Assembly (NCBI RefSeq): GCF_021390545.1
Contig: NZ_JAJUWR010000009.1
Span: forward strand, 124,001-188,000
Direction: 5' to 3'
DNA from: Algoriphagus sp. AGSA1
GTDB lineage: Bacteria; Bacteroidota; Bacteroidia; Cytophagales; Cyclobacteriaceae
DNA: 64,000 nucleotides
Part shown: piece by piece, positions 34,717 to 43,554 of the stretch
Position numbering within the stretch: the stretch's first letter is position 1
Layout: every line of letters begins with the position of its first letter
The notes under the pieces: model-generated
The model's input: only the letters and a program-made list of their open reading frames with translations
The model's database searches: none
What the model was told of the DNA's origin: nothing
Made by a program: the position numbers and the translations under genes

Positions 34717-35364
34717 ATGGCAAAATTACTAAGTTTTGGAGGGCTCAGACTCCGGGGAAAATCAGGAGGATTTACCTTCTACGAGTTGGATGGACAGACC
34801 ATCATGAGGAAACTTCCTTCTCCCAATCATCGAAACAAGACCCATCCCACACCACTTCAATTGCTCAACAGGCAGCGATTCCGGGAAATCAATGCATTTC
34901 TAAAGCCCTGCAAGAAAGTCTTAAATTTCGGTTTTCAGAATCAATCTACTAAAGGCAGGAAGGGAATGCATTGTGCTTTCCGGGACTTGGTCAATAAAGG
35001 CTACACCTTCGGGCAGGAACCCCGTATTGATCCAGCTTATCTAAAAATCAGCGAGGGACCACTATTGGGGCCGCAGGAGGCTCAGATAATTCGAAGTGGC
35101 AAGCTTATCCAAATTAACTGGGGCGATAATTCAGGGCAGGGGAGTTCTTATTTTCCAGACTACTGCATGGTTTTTATCCTTCATCCGGAATCAGGCAAAT
35201 ACTATTGGTTTAAAGAAGCCGGTACCAGATCAGGCTTACAGGCAGAGATTTCACTTTCAGAAAAGGATTTGGGAAAGACTTGGTGTGTCTATCTAGCGTT
35301 TTATCGGAAAAAGGGGACTAACTCCTGTTTATTCTCAGATTCCAGTTACCTAGGAAGAGTTTGA
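34717..35364 (+). CDS. DUF6266-like protein
   Basis: A 215-residue protein with no signal peptide. The N-terminus (MAKLLSFGGLRLRGKSGGFTFYELDGQTIMRKLPSPN) resembles the DUF6266 family in Bacteroidota, whose members begin with a short G-x-x-G-K-x-G-x-x segment followed by a beta-rich body; later HCAFRDLVNKGYTF and beta strands continue. The function is unknown. The 286 bases before it contain only short direct repeats (CCTAAATACAGG and CCTAAATTCAGG near 34550-34580). Family match is by pattern and moderate. Confidence 0.65.
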   Translation: MAKLLSFGGLRLRGKSGGFTFYELDGQTIMRKLPSPNHRNKTHPTPLQLLNRQRFREINAFLKPCKKVLNFGFQNQSTKGRKGMHCAFRDLVNKGYTFGQEPRIDPAYLKISEGPLLGPQEAQIIRSGKLIQINWGDNSGQGSSYFPDYCMVFILHPESGKYYWFKEAGTRSGLQAEISLSEKDLGKTWCVYLAFYRKKGTNSCLFSDSSYLGRV

Positions 35365-35602
35365 GAATTCGATATTGGATTAGATACTCTACACAGAACG
35401 GGTAGTTTGAAAACGGATGAGATAGATAGTGTCCTTGTCAAACGAAATATTCAGTACTTACCTGGCAATGGAACCTAGGATGAATCCATCTTTATTTATT
35501 CTGTGGATTGGGGTTGGATATGAAAACTGCTAAGAGTTTAACCTCTCGATTCTCGGCACAGGCACTTCAGGATTGAGCCTCACCATAGCGTATTTTATCC
35601 TC

Positions 35603-35795
35603 TTATATCCACGGGTTTCACCTAACCTGACCGGCAGGCCCGCGGTTCCGCCACATGCGGAGACGGTATTGAGAAGTTTGACCACTTTGTGGTCATTTTT
35701 CACGTCGAAATCAGATCCACAATAAAGGATCCTGAAGTGCTCGTCCGGTGTGGCGGAGATCGAACCCAGCTCGGCGAAGTCTATTGCGCTCTCTG
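35603..35795. repeat. Degraded triple-hairpin module upstream of array 5
   Basis: A minus-strand module in decay. Ha is intact as TGACCAC/GTGGTCA with loop TTT (35679-35695). The linker side shows TATTGAGAAGT and an insert TTCCGCCACATGCGG, related to the inserts of arrays 1 and 5. The Hb half CCACGGGT with TTCACC near 35609 has lost its partner. Confidence 0.6.
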
Positions 35796-35824
35796 GATCC
35801 AGTAAAGAGTTTGAGATTTATGCT

Positions 35825-36131
35825 GGGTGAGTTTGCAACTTCACCCTTGTATTTTTCTGGAATTTGAAATTCCATTTCCAAAAGTTCAACCCCATTCGGG
35901 GTTGCCGTCCTCGTTCTTGATTACCATTTTCCCTAGGTTTCACCTAGGGTTCCACCACGGCGGACAAGTTATTGAAAGGTTCGACGGCTTCACCGCCGTT
36001 TCGTATATCGATTTTTGCAGGCACTTCGTTGTCAGATTGACGATAACAAAAATACCATTTTTCCGACCCCGACAGGGGTCAAACCTCTGAATACCTGTGC
36101 GCCTTAGCGTAGCCACGGGTACAACCCGTGG
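35825..36131. repeat. Triple-hairpin array 5
   Basis: Extra hairpins at 35825-35846 (GGGTGA/TCACCC) and 35858-35874 (TGGAATT/AATTCCA). Left module (minus): Hc (35887-35904), Hb (35931-35949), the CCACCACGGCGG insert, and an Ha with a different stem, CGG/CCG (about 35980-35995). Right module (plus): Ha GACCCC/GGGGTC (36065-36080), a 19-base insert, and Hb CCACGGGT/ACCCGTGG with loop ACA (36113-36131). The following spacer matches array 3, but the right Hc is missing: the array is cut just before it. No gene in 35365-36230. Confidence 0.8.
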
Positions 36132-36230
36132 ACAGGGAGCCATTCCAACGGCTTAGAAATAGTCTTGTGTAAAGTTTCAAAATCTCTTCGTTGGCGGGAT
36201 TTATAGCGTGGCAAATTTTACGGGTTGCTT

Positions 36231-36851
36231 TTATTTCTTCTTCAATCTATATCTCAGATGTGTAGTACGGTCAGAAGGGATGACTTCAGCGATTTCGAAA
36301 TCATAGGTATCAGGGCTCATGCCCTCAAATAACCGGATTCCCTTCCCTAAAAATACCGGGGCAATATGAATGAAAAACTCGTCCACAAGTCCTGCATTTA
36401 GGAATTGCTGAATGGTTTCTGCCCCGCCTTGAATTCGAATATCTTTACCTTTGGCGGATTGCCTGGCTTTTTCCAATGCGCTTTCAATTCCATCATTGAC
36501 AAAATAAAATGTGGTTGAGCCCTTCTGAACCCATGGTTCCCGCTTCTCATGTGTCAGTACATACACATCCGCTTCGTAGAGATCCTCTGCCCAAACAACC
36601 TCGCCTTCCTCAAACATCCGCTTTCCCATGATGTAAGCGCCTGTGCGTGCAAACACAGCATCGATCAGCTCACTATCTTTGCCTGATTCTGTGCCTCCTT
36701 CCATTTTGATGTGTTTCCAAAAAGCCTTTTGCTTAAACATCCAACCATGGATTTTCGGAGAGACCCCGCCCATAGGATTGCTTGGACTTCTGTCTTCCCC
36801 TGCAAAAAAGCCGTCAAGGGAGATTGCACTGTCAAAGATTATTTTGCTCAT
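36231..36851 (-). CDS. Dihydrofolate reductase-like (RibD C-terminal) protein
   Basis: A 206-residue protein of the dihydrofolate reductase/RibD-C superfamily. Signatures are the opening strand SKIIFDSAISLDGFFAG, the GAYIMGKRMFEEG helix, YVLTHEKREPW, DIRIQGGAETIQQFLNAGLVDEFFIHIAPVFLGKGIRLFEG and a final beta strand. Such stand-alone proteins are NADPH-binding reductases of unknown substrate and are common in Bacteroidota. It lies between a hairpin array and the DUF1501 gene. Confidence 0.9.
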   Translation of the reverse strand: MSKIIFDSAISLDGFFAGEDRSPSNPMGGVSPKIHGWMFKQKAFWKHIKMEGGTESGKDSELIDAVFARTGAYIMGKRMFEEGEVVWAEDLYEADVYVLTHEKREPWVQKGSTTFYFVNDGIESALEKARQSAKGKDIRIQGGAETIQQFLNAGLVDEFFIHIAPVFLGKGIRLFEGMSPDTYDFEIAEVIPSDRTTHLRYRLKKK

Positions 36852-37011
36852 CTGGCTACGTGTTTAAATGTTAAAGATAAAAACTTCACAAATACAATAT
36901 GAGTGTTTTGGCGATAGGTATTTAGCCTCTGAGACTAAGGAATTACGGAACCAGTCCCACTGCCTAAATGGATCGGGCATTTATCAGCGTGTGAAAATCA
37001 GTGCTTATCAC

Positions 37012-38442
37012 CTACCCTTTGTCCAACAAATCAAACTCAACCTGTCCATGACCATCTGGAGTAGTGTAAAATGGTCGCTTTTCGATTTCGTAGTTTGTCT
37101 CAGGAGCTATGCCCAAGGCATGATAGATGGTCTGGTGAATGCTGTCGATTTTGATGGGTTTTTCTATGCTTTTGCAAGGGCGCTCATCAGCGGTTTTGCC
37201 ATAGACATGACCTTTTTTGATACCTCCGCCAAATAGCAACATGGAGCAGCCGTCTGTGAAATGCCTGTGCATCCCGTAGTTTTTCATATCTTCGATCACA
37301 TCAGGCACTTCGACTTGGTCAAGCACTTTTAGGCCAGGTCTTCCTTCTGTCAGCATATCCCGACTAAACTCGCTCGCTACAATAACCAATGTTCTCTCCA
37401 GTTTCCCACTTTCATCCAGATCGGAGATAAGTTGGGCAATCGGGGAATCGATCATTTTCTTCATGTCTTTCAGACGGGTATGTCCATTGTCATGCGTATC
37501 CCAGCCCTTAAAGGGTTCGTATTCCGAAGTCACCGTAATGTATCTTGCTCCTTGCTCTACCAGCCTTTTTGCCAATAGGCAACCTAGTCCAAACTTGCCG
37601 TTATTATACTTATCATAGCTTTCTTTGGGTTCTAGACTTAGATCAAAAGCCTTTGCTTCAGGGGAATTTAGTAGGATATAGGCCTGCTCCATGGATCTCC
37701 TCAGGGATTCTTTTTGATAATCCGAACCGTACTCGCCCATTGGGCCCGCAGAAAGCAGGTTTTCATACAATTGATTTCTAGACTCAAAACGCTGAATGGA
37801 CATCCCGATAGGAGGGCGCACAGTATCCAAACCAGCGGAAGGGTCTGGAATCAAGAAAGGCCCATGCTCACTTCCCAAAAATCCTGCACTATGAAAGGCT
37901 TTCAATTCCTCGCCTTCGCCAACTGAAAATCGCTGTCCAATATTGATGAAAGAAGGAATCACGGGATTTAGCGGGCCTAGCTCCTTAGAAATCCAGGAGC
38001 CCAGATGAGGAACCACCACCGACTGTGGAGGCTCATAGCAGGTGTGAAAATGGTATTGGTGCCGCGTATGTAGAATGTGCCCCAGATCTGCCGCCACGTA
38101 GGATCGGATCAAAGTTCCTTTGTCCATGACTTTGGCGATGGATTCCAGACCTTCGGAAAAGTAAACACCATCTAATGCAGTTGGGATAGAGGGGAAAGTA
38201 CTTAGAACCTCTTTGGATTCCATTCCTTTGCGAAATGGGGTGTATTTCTTTGGATCAAAAGTTTCGGTGTGCGCCATGCCACCTGCCATGAAAAGTAAAA
38301 TCACCGAGTCTGCCGTTGCCGGGATTTTGTCAGCTCCGCATGAAGATAACAGCCCCGCCAATGGAGCCCCCATTCCCATGGTTGCCATTGCGGCAGCAGA
38401 GGTTTTTTTGATAAAGTCTCTTCGGTTAAGTGGTGTGTTCAT
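37012..38442 (-). CDS. DUF1501 family exported protein
   Basis: A 476-residue protein of the sulfatase-like DUF1501 family. The N-terminus has a twin-arginine motif (NRRDFIKKTSAAAMATMG) followed by a possible lipobox (GLLSSCGAD). Alkaline-phosphatase-superfamily features are MAGGMAHTETFDPK, LGSWISKELG, the GWDTHDNGHT segment and the final HGQVEFDLLD. In planctomycetes and Bacteroidota, DUF1501 genes travel with DUF1549/DUF1553 cytochrome genes, and here that partner lies upstream on the same strand. Together they may oxidise or degrade a substrate outside the cytoplasm; the substrate is unknown. Confidence 0.92.
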   Translation of the reverse strand: MNTPLNRRDFIKKTSAAAMATMGMGAPLAGLLSSCGADKIPATADSVILLFMAGGMAHTETFDPKKYTPFRKGMESKEVLSTFPSIPTALDGVYFSEGLESIAKVMDKGTLIRSYVAADLGHILHTRHQYHFHTCYEPPQSVVVPHLGSWISKELGPLNPVIPSFINIGQRFSVGEGEELKAFHSAGFLGSEHGPFLIPDPSAGLDTVRPPIGMSIQRFESRNQLYENLLSAGPMGEYGSDYQKESLRRSMEQAYILLNSPEAKAFDLSLEPKESYDKYNNGKFGLGCLLAKRLVEQGARYITVTSEYEPFKGWDTHDNGHTRLKDMKKMIDSPIAQLISDLDESGKLERTLVIVASEFSRDMLTEGRPGLKVLDQVEVPDVIEDMKNYGMHRHFTDGCSMLLFGGGIKKGHVYGKTADERPCKSIEKPIKIDSIHQTIYHALGIAPETNYEIEKRPFYTTPDGHGQVEFDLLDKG

Positions 38443-38550
38443 GATGTTTCTCTATTTGCTTGCGCTGATGTCGACACTATTCTTTCTTTTGTTCTACAAG
38501 ACTGCTGACCGAAGCGGCCCTGGCCTTACCTGATTTTGGTTGTCACTTTC

Positions 38551-38748
38551 TTGTCATTGCGAAGCACGAAGCAATCCCTTTTGAAATCGCCTAGACTGCT
38601 TCGTTACCGATGACTTATTTGGGAATTGTGATGAATGTAGCATCGCTTGAGATCTCTCCTCCACCGCGGTGGATCGAGATGACATTACAACGTCATTCCG
38701 ATTTTGTGCGGTTGGCAACCAAATGTTAAGTCTCGCAATGACGATAAC
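38551..38748. repeat. Intergenic inverted-repeat element (TTGTCATTGCGA type)
   Basis: TTGTCATTGCGA near 38551 and its approximate complement TCTCGCAATGACGATAA near 38731 bound a non-coding stretch that includes GAAGCACGAAGCAATC and a 14-base palindrome TCCACCGCGGTGGA (38660-38673) flanked by GAGATC and ATCGAGATGAC. CATTGCGA...GAAGCAATC-type repeats occur between genes in many bacteria. It separates the DUF1501 gene from its partner. Confidence 0.6.
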
Positions 38749-38787
38749 ACTTGGCTTAATCGGTTATCTCAGATCCCAAATCCAAAA

Positions 38788-41268
38788 TCACTCCACCATC
38801 TGAAACTCCGGCAGCAGAATCATTGCCCAGAACAAATCCTGGATTCTGTCTGCATCCGGATTTGCCCCCAAAGCCTGTTTTGCGATAGCTAGTTCTTTCT
38901 CGTTTGGTTTTCGGTTTAAAGCTTTTAAGTATAATTCCTCCGTGATCTGTGCAGGATCGCTGAGTTGAGTCTTCCATTTTTTAGCTCCCTTTTGCAAAGC
39001 TGTATTCAGACGCTCTCCATTGGTAAGTTCCAGTGCCTGAAGCAAATTTCCCTGGGCATCTCTGCTGGTAGAGACGATCTCACGATTGGGTCTTCCCAAA
39101 GCGGTGAGGAAAGGATTGTTGGAAACCAATGATGCCCTCGCAAAAGTTGGAATTGCCAATTCAGGTGGCTGTAGCTGATAGGGATTGTACTTGATTTCTT
39201 CTTCCGTGAAAAGGGGATAGAAGATTTCACTTACCGCATCAGAAAACTGCTCGGCTGTCATTCTTTTTCGCACCATTCCGTTGAATTTGTAATCATCAGC
39301 CATCACAGCATCGTAGGATTCGTAGCCAATGGATTGGGATTGATAGATTTTAGAACTGGCGATTTGGTAAATCAGTCCTTTCAAATCATAGCCATTCTCC
39401 ACGAAGTCAGATGCCAGCCAATCCAGCAGATCCTGACTCCAGGGCTCATTGTCCATTTCGTCCACTGGCTCCACGATTCCTCTACCCATCATTTGCTTCC
39501 AAACTCGATTCACAATAGTGCGGTACATTCTGCCATTTGCGGGTTGCACCAGTTTATCAGCAAGTTGACGGAGCTTTTTAGCCTTGTTGGCTACGCTGTC
39601 TATATCCCCCAATTCTTCCCAGAGGATTTTAGTTTTGGCCTTTTTTCCTGTTGGCACTTCACAGCGACTGACTTCCAGTGTGGAGTCTGCGAAAATATTG
39701 GCGAAAGCATAGGACTCTTCCAGTTTCCAGTCTGAGATAAAACTATCATGGCAGGAAGCACATTTGAGGTTCAGCCCCAAAATCACCTGCCCTACATTTT
39801 GTGCGGCTTGCATTTCGGTTCGCTGACTTGCATTGACAGTTCCACGCCAGCGGATTCCCTCGATAAAACCCTTAGACTTCTCGGTAGGGTTGAGTAATTG
39901 CTTTACAAACTGATCGTAGGGTTTATTGTCCCGCAGTGAAGTGTAAAGCCAGTCTGTGATATTGAACCTACCGCCCGTAATGTAGCCAGTTCCTGTATAG
40001 TCATTGCGAAGCGCATCATTCCAGAAGGTGAGCCAATGTGTGGCATAGTCATCGGATTGGTCCAGCAAATTTTGTAGCCAAATATCCCGTTTGTCAGGTC
40101 TTGGATCGTTTTGGAATTCTTCCAATTCTTGTGGATTCGGTATCATTCCTGTTGCGTCCAGGTAGATCCTTCTGAGGAAGGTCTTGTCATCGACCAGTTC
40201 TTTCCATTCCAGTTTGTTTTCTTGGAAATAGGCATCTACCCAAAGATCAATGGGGTTGTCCAAACCTGCTTTGTAAGCCGGGAGAGTTGGGTTCCTGGGC
40301 GCCAGTTCTGCAACCCTATAAACGGATTGCTGGGCAGCGCCATCTGGCCAAGGAGCTCCTTTTTCTATCCAAAGGGCTAATAATTCCCGGTCTTGTTTAT
40401 TGAGTAATTTGCCTTTGGAAGGCATCACGTCTTTGTGTTTTTTGCCGAGATTTATTCTGCGGATCATCTCACTTTCAGCAGGGTTTCCGGGGATAAGAAT
40501 CTGGCCATTTTCGCCTCCGGCAAATACATACTCTTTTTCATCCAGCCGTAATTCACCTTCGATTTTTGCTCCACTATGGCATTTGTAGCAATTGTGCGCC
40601 AGGACCATCCGAACTTCTCCGATCAGTTTCATCTCTTTGTCAGGAGTTAGTTCAGCGTTGTAGGCCGTGAGAGTCATAGGGTTTTTTTCGCTTGCAGATT
40701 CTTCATCGTTGCTACTTGGCAACACTTCAGTCAAAAAGTCTTCGCCATGGGTCAGTGAACCTCCAAAATGTCCTGCGGCGGAAACGCAAATTGCTGTTAG
40801 AAATAGTGTAGCTCGATAAGCTTTTACCTGAGTTGAATCCGGATTGCTTCTAATCTTGGAGAGAAAGAATAAAGTAACCACGCTAAAGGCAGCCGTTCCG
40901 ATTCCAACCCATTGATGCAAGTCCAGAAGTTCGCCGGAGGTTCCTTCATTCATTGCCAGCAGCCACCCCATAGGTGCGGCGATAATAGCGCTTACCGCTC
41001 CGATAGCTGCTAGCATCAGAATGCCGGGTCTGATCTTGGAATCGAACTTCCCGAAGGTGAATAGCTCCATGATCGCAGCCACCACAAGCAATGCGATTGG
41101 GAAATGGACGATTAGTGGATGAAGCCTTCCCAGAAATTGCCATAGCCAGAAAGTGTTCTCCTCAGCAGGTTTAGCTTGTACAAAAGCTGAGCAACTAATC
41201 ACAAATAAACCACCAACAAACAGGAAGCGTAGTGAACGGGAAGAAGATTTTTGAAGTTGGTTTTTCAA
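38788..41268 (-). CDS. DUF2231/cytochrome/DUF1549/DUF1553 fusion protein
   Basis: An 826-residue protein. Residues about 10-170 contain a signal-like segment and four or so membrane helices of a DUF2231-type domain (RLHPLIVHFPIALLVVAAIME). A planctomycete-type cytochrome c domain follows with the haem motif C227-Y-K-C230-H231. DUF1549 (about 345-545, IDLWVDAYFQENKL..., with a second CASCH motif) and DUF1553 (about 580-800, NGRMYRTIVNRVWKQMMGRGIVEPVDEM) complete it. It probably transfers electrons during oxidation of an extracytoplasmic substrate with the DUF1501 protein. The added membrane domain is notable. Confidence 0.92.
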   Translation of the reverse strand: MKNQLQKSSSRSLRFLFVGGLFVISCSAFVQAKPAEENTFWLWQFLGRLHPLIVHFPIALLVVAAIMELFTFGKFDSKIRPGILMLAAIGAVSAIIAAPMGWLLAMNEGTSGELLDLHQWVGIGTAAFSVVTLFFLSKIRSNPDSTQVKAYRATLFLTAICVSAAGHFGGSLTHGEDFLTEVLPSSNDEESASEKNPMTLTAYNAELTPDKEMKLIGEVRMVLAHNCYKCHSGAKIEGELRLDEKEYVFAGGENGQILIPGNPAESEMIRRINLGKKHKDVMPSKGKLLNKQDRELLALWIEKGAPWPDGAAQQSVYRVAELAPRNPTLPAYKAGLDNPIDLWVDAYFQENKLEWKELVDDKTFLRRIYLDATGMIPNPQELEEFQNDPRPDKRDIWLQNLLDQSDDYATHWLTFWNDALRNDYTGTGYITGGRFNITDWLYTSLRDNKPYDQFVKQLLNPTEKSKGFIEGIRWRGTVNASQRTEMQAAQNVGQVILGLNLKCASCHDSFISDWKLEESYAFANIFADSTLEVSRCEVPTGKKAKTKILWEELGDIDSVANKAKKLRQLADKLVQPANGRMYRTIVNRVWKQMMGRGIVEPVDEMDNEPWSQDLLDWLASDFVENGYDLKGLIYQIASSKIYQSQSIGYESYDAVMADDYKFNGMVRKRMTAEQFSDAVSEIFYPLFTEEEIKYNPYQLQPPELAIPTFARASLVSNNPFLTALGRPNREIVSTSRDAQGNLLQALELTNGERLNTALQKGAKKWKTQLSDPAQITEELYLKALNRKPNEKELAIAKQALGANPDADRIQDLFWAMILLPEFQMVE

Positions 41269-41586
41269 TGTTTTTCTGACTACAGGGGAACATGTTGATA
41301 AGAGCTCATTCTATGAGGTTTACTTAACCTACAATTGAAAAATAATAGTTTTATTGGTTAAACCTATCCTGTACTTACTATGATTTCTTTATGCCGGCTA
41401 GATCCAGGTTTTGGATTGTTATGCCCACCGGCAGGCTTATATCGGTTTTTGTGGCGGACAAACTCAATAGTCCTGTTTTGACGGGAGGATGGATATTCTT
41501 ATTAGGGAACCATATAGTTAATAAGGTATTGGCAAAAAAATATTTGTGGGATTTTATCTAAATTGTATGATTCAACCCGATAACCG
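41269..41586. other. Intergenic region without a gene
   Basis: 318 AT-rich bases between divergent genes. A GTTTTTGT/ACAAAC pair near 41433-41455 could be a decayed member of the GGTTTGTG hairpin family. Otherwise nothing is seen. Confidence 0.4.
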
Positions 41587-42261
41587 ATGACTTTCAATCC
41601 TTCGAACAAGGTTTTACTAGATAAAATTTCCATTAATTCCGACAAGGAAGCCTTCTCAGAACTTTTTAAGAGATATCATTCAAAACTCCTGTCGTATGCT
41701 ACCTGCTTTTTGCCAAATTATGAAGAGGCGGAAGATATGGTTTCTGAGGTATTTATAAGGCTGCTTAAAAACCGAAATAAGCTTAAGGACATTGAGAATT
41801 TTGAGGGGTATCTTTATTTCTCTGTAAAGAATCAATGCCTAAATCAACTGAAAAAGAACAAAAGAAAGGATGGACTATTTACCCCACTTGATTTGCAGGA
41901 TTTCAAAACTGGAGAATATACCCAACCTCTTGAACTATTGCTGACAGCAGAGCTACGTCAAAAAATAGCAGAATGTGTGGATAACTTGCCTCAAAAGCGA
42001 AGATTGGTGTATAAGATGATTAAGGATGACGGGCTGAATATCAAAGAAACAGCTAAGTTGCTGGATATTGCTGAAAAAACCGTCAAAAAGCATTTGGAAT
42101 TAGCATTACGGGACATAAGGGTTGAAATAGAAATGTACTTGTCCAATCAACAAAAACGATCGAAAATTATTCCCATCACATCTAAAATAGAAGGTTTTCT
42201 TGGGGTTCTGTGGTGTGCTTTCGGACTCTTGGATATACGCATAAGCAATTCATGGTTTTAA
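41587..42261 (+). CDS. ECF RNA polymerase sigma factor
   Basis: A 224-residue sigma-70 family factor. Region 2 spans about 22-90 (AFSELFKRYHSKLLSYATCFLPNYEEAEDMVSEVFIRLLK) and region 4 about 128-180 (LPQKRRLVYKMIKDDGLNIKETAKLLDIAEKTVKKHLELAL). It carries a C-terminal extension of about 40 residues with a hydrophobic stretch. It is followed on the same strand by a FecR anti-sigma factor and a SusC protein with an STN domain, the classical trans-envelope signalling set that switches on a glycan-utilisation locus when the substrate binds the receptor. Confidence 0.94.
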   Translation: MTFNPSNKVLLDKISINSDKEAFSELFKRYHSKLLSYATCFLPNYEEAEDMVSEVFIRLLKNRNKLKDIENFEGYLYFSVKNQCLNQLKKNKRKDGLFTPLDLQDFKTGEYTQPLELLLTAELRQKIAECVDNLPQKRRLVYKMIKDDGLNIKETAKLLDIAEKTVKKHLELALRDIRVEIEMYLSNQQKRSKIIPITSKIEGFLGVLWCAFGLLDIRISNSWF

Positions 42262-42428
42262 TGAGCTAGCTAGCCTTTCCTGTTTTAGATGTCAGGCAGA
42301 TGCAAATTCTGTCTAATGTTACTTTGTCATTTTTTTTTGGAATGTACAAGCTAGGTGAGTAGAATTAATTTTTGGAAAAAACAGAAAATCAATTACGCCC
42401 TTTTCTTATTTCGATTGTCTATTAAGAT

Positions 42429-43436
42429 GTGAACAAAGATAAAGAGCAAATTGACCAAATTCTTACCAAATGGCTGACAAACGCTGCCAGCAACGAGGAA
42501 CTTGAGCTCCTAAAAGCCTGGGCCTGTCAGAGTGAGGAGAATTTGGAACTCATGGAGACTTTCCAGAAAGTGTGGAGGGAGAAGAATCCCGAACCCATTT
42601 TGGTAAATGTGGATGAAAAGTCAAATGAGATCTGGGAAAAGGCAATGCTGTCAGGGTCAAGGAAGAAACTTAATTGGCAGCGGATACTGAAGTATGCCGC
42701 TGCAATAGTTATCCTGATCAGCTCAACCATTTGGCTTTATTATTCTTCCCAAAACTTTAGCAACGAACCAGAAACCGCAGTATCAGTTAGCCCTATTTAT
42801 ATTTTGAAGGAAAATATAGCTGGTCAAAAGACAAAAATATTTCTGCCTGACGGTTCTGTAGTGTATCTCAACAGCAATTCTAAACTCAAGTATTCAAGCA
42901 ATTTTTCAGGAGATGAAAGGAGGGTTTATATGAAGGGGGAAGCATATTTTGAAGTAGCAAAGGACTCACTAAAACCTTTTGTAGTGGAAAGTGATCAGGT
43001 AGAGACTGTTGCTCTGGGCACCGCTTTTAACGTGAATTCATTTGATGCTAATGAAATACGGATTTCTCTGACAGAAGGTAGTGTGAGGATAAACCAAAAG
43101 CAAAATGAAGACAACGCAACAATCCTAAGCCCTGGGAAGGAGCTTGTGGTGAACACGGAAACTCAGACATTTTCAGAATTATCATTTAATCAGGAAGATG
43201 TAATTGGATGGAAGGAAGGAAAGCTGGTGTTTAGACAAGCTACACTGGATGAGGTCTCCAGCTCACTCGAAAGATGGTATGGTGTAGAAATCCAAATTCG
43301 GGGCAGAGTTCCTAAAAACTGGAAAGTGACTACGGTATATGAAAACGAAACACTGAAAAATGTATTAACAGATCTCCAATACTCTAAAAAATTCGCCTAT
43401 GAAATAAATAATTCGAATGTGGTCATCACATTCTGA
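42429..43436 (+). CDS. FecR family anti-sigma factor
   Basis: A 335-residue protein starting with GTG (42429; an overlapping ATG at 42427 is out of frame). The first 80 residues are the cytoplasmic anti-sigma part, one membrane helix lies near 86-105 (ILKYAAAIVILISSTIWLYY), a FecR domain follows (about 115-215, KIFLPDGSVVYLNSNSKLKYSSNFSGDERRVYMKGEAYFEVAKD) and a DUF4974 domain closes it (FRQATLDEVSSSLERWYGVEI). It should hold the upstream sigma factor until the STN domain of the downstream SusC protein signals. Confidence 0.94.
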   Translation: MNKDKEQIDQILTKWLTNAASNEELELLKAWACQSEENLELMETFQKVWREKNPEPILVNVDEKSNEIWEKAMLSGSRKKLNWQRILKYAAAIVILISSTIWLYYSSQNFSNEPETAVSVSPIYILKENIAGQKTKIFLPDGSVVYLNSNSKLKYSSNFSGDERRVYMKGEAYFEVAKDSLKPFVVESDQVETVALGTAFNVNSFDANEIRISLTEGSVRINQKQNEDNATILSPGKELVVNTETQTFSELSFNQEDVIGWKEGKLVFRQATLDEVSSSLERWYGVEIQIRGRVPKNWKVTTVYENETLKNVLTDLQYSKKFAYEINNSNVVITF

Positions 43437-43450
43437 AAAAAAAACAGAAC

Positions 43451-43470
43451 CAATGGGATGAGCCCCATTG
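43451..43470. other. Hairpin between fecR and susC
   Basis: CAATGGG (43451-43457) pairs with CCCATTG (43464-43470), loop of 6, without a T-tract. It may attenuate or stabilise the transcript between the regulatory and receptor genes. Confidence 0.45.
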
Positions 43471-43554
43471 ATTCTGAACCGGCTTAACTACTTGTTTGGA
43501 CGCAGATTAGCTAAGCCTAACAAAATACTTGTCAGTACTTTATAACCCAAAATT

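Noticed and set aside
35827..36143. Open frames over array 5
   Set aside because: Same repeat-derived peptides as in the other arrays; no independent coding evidence.
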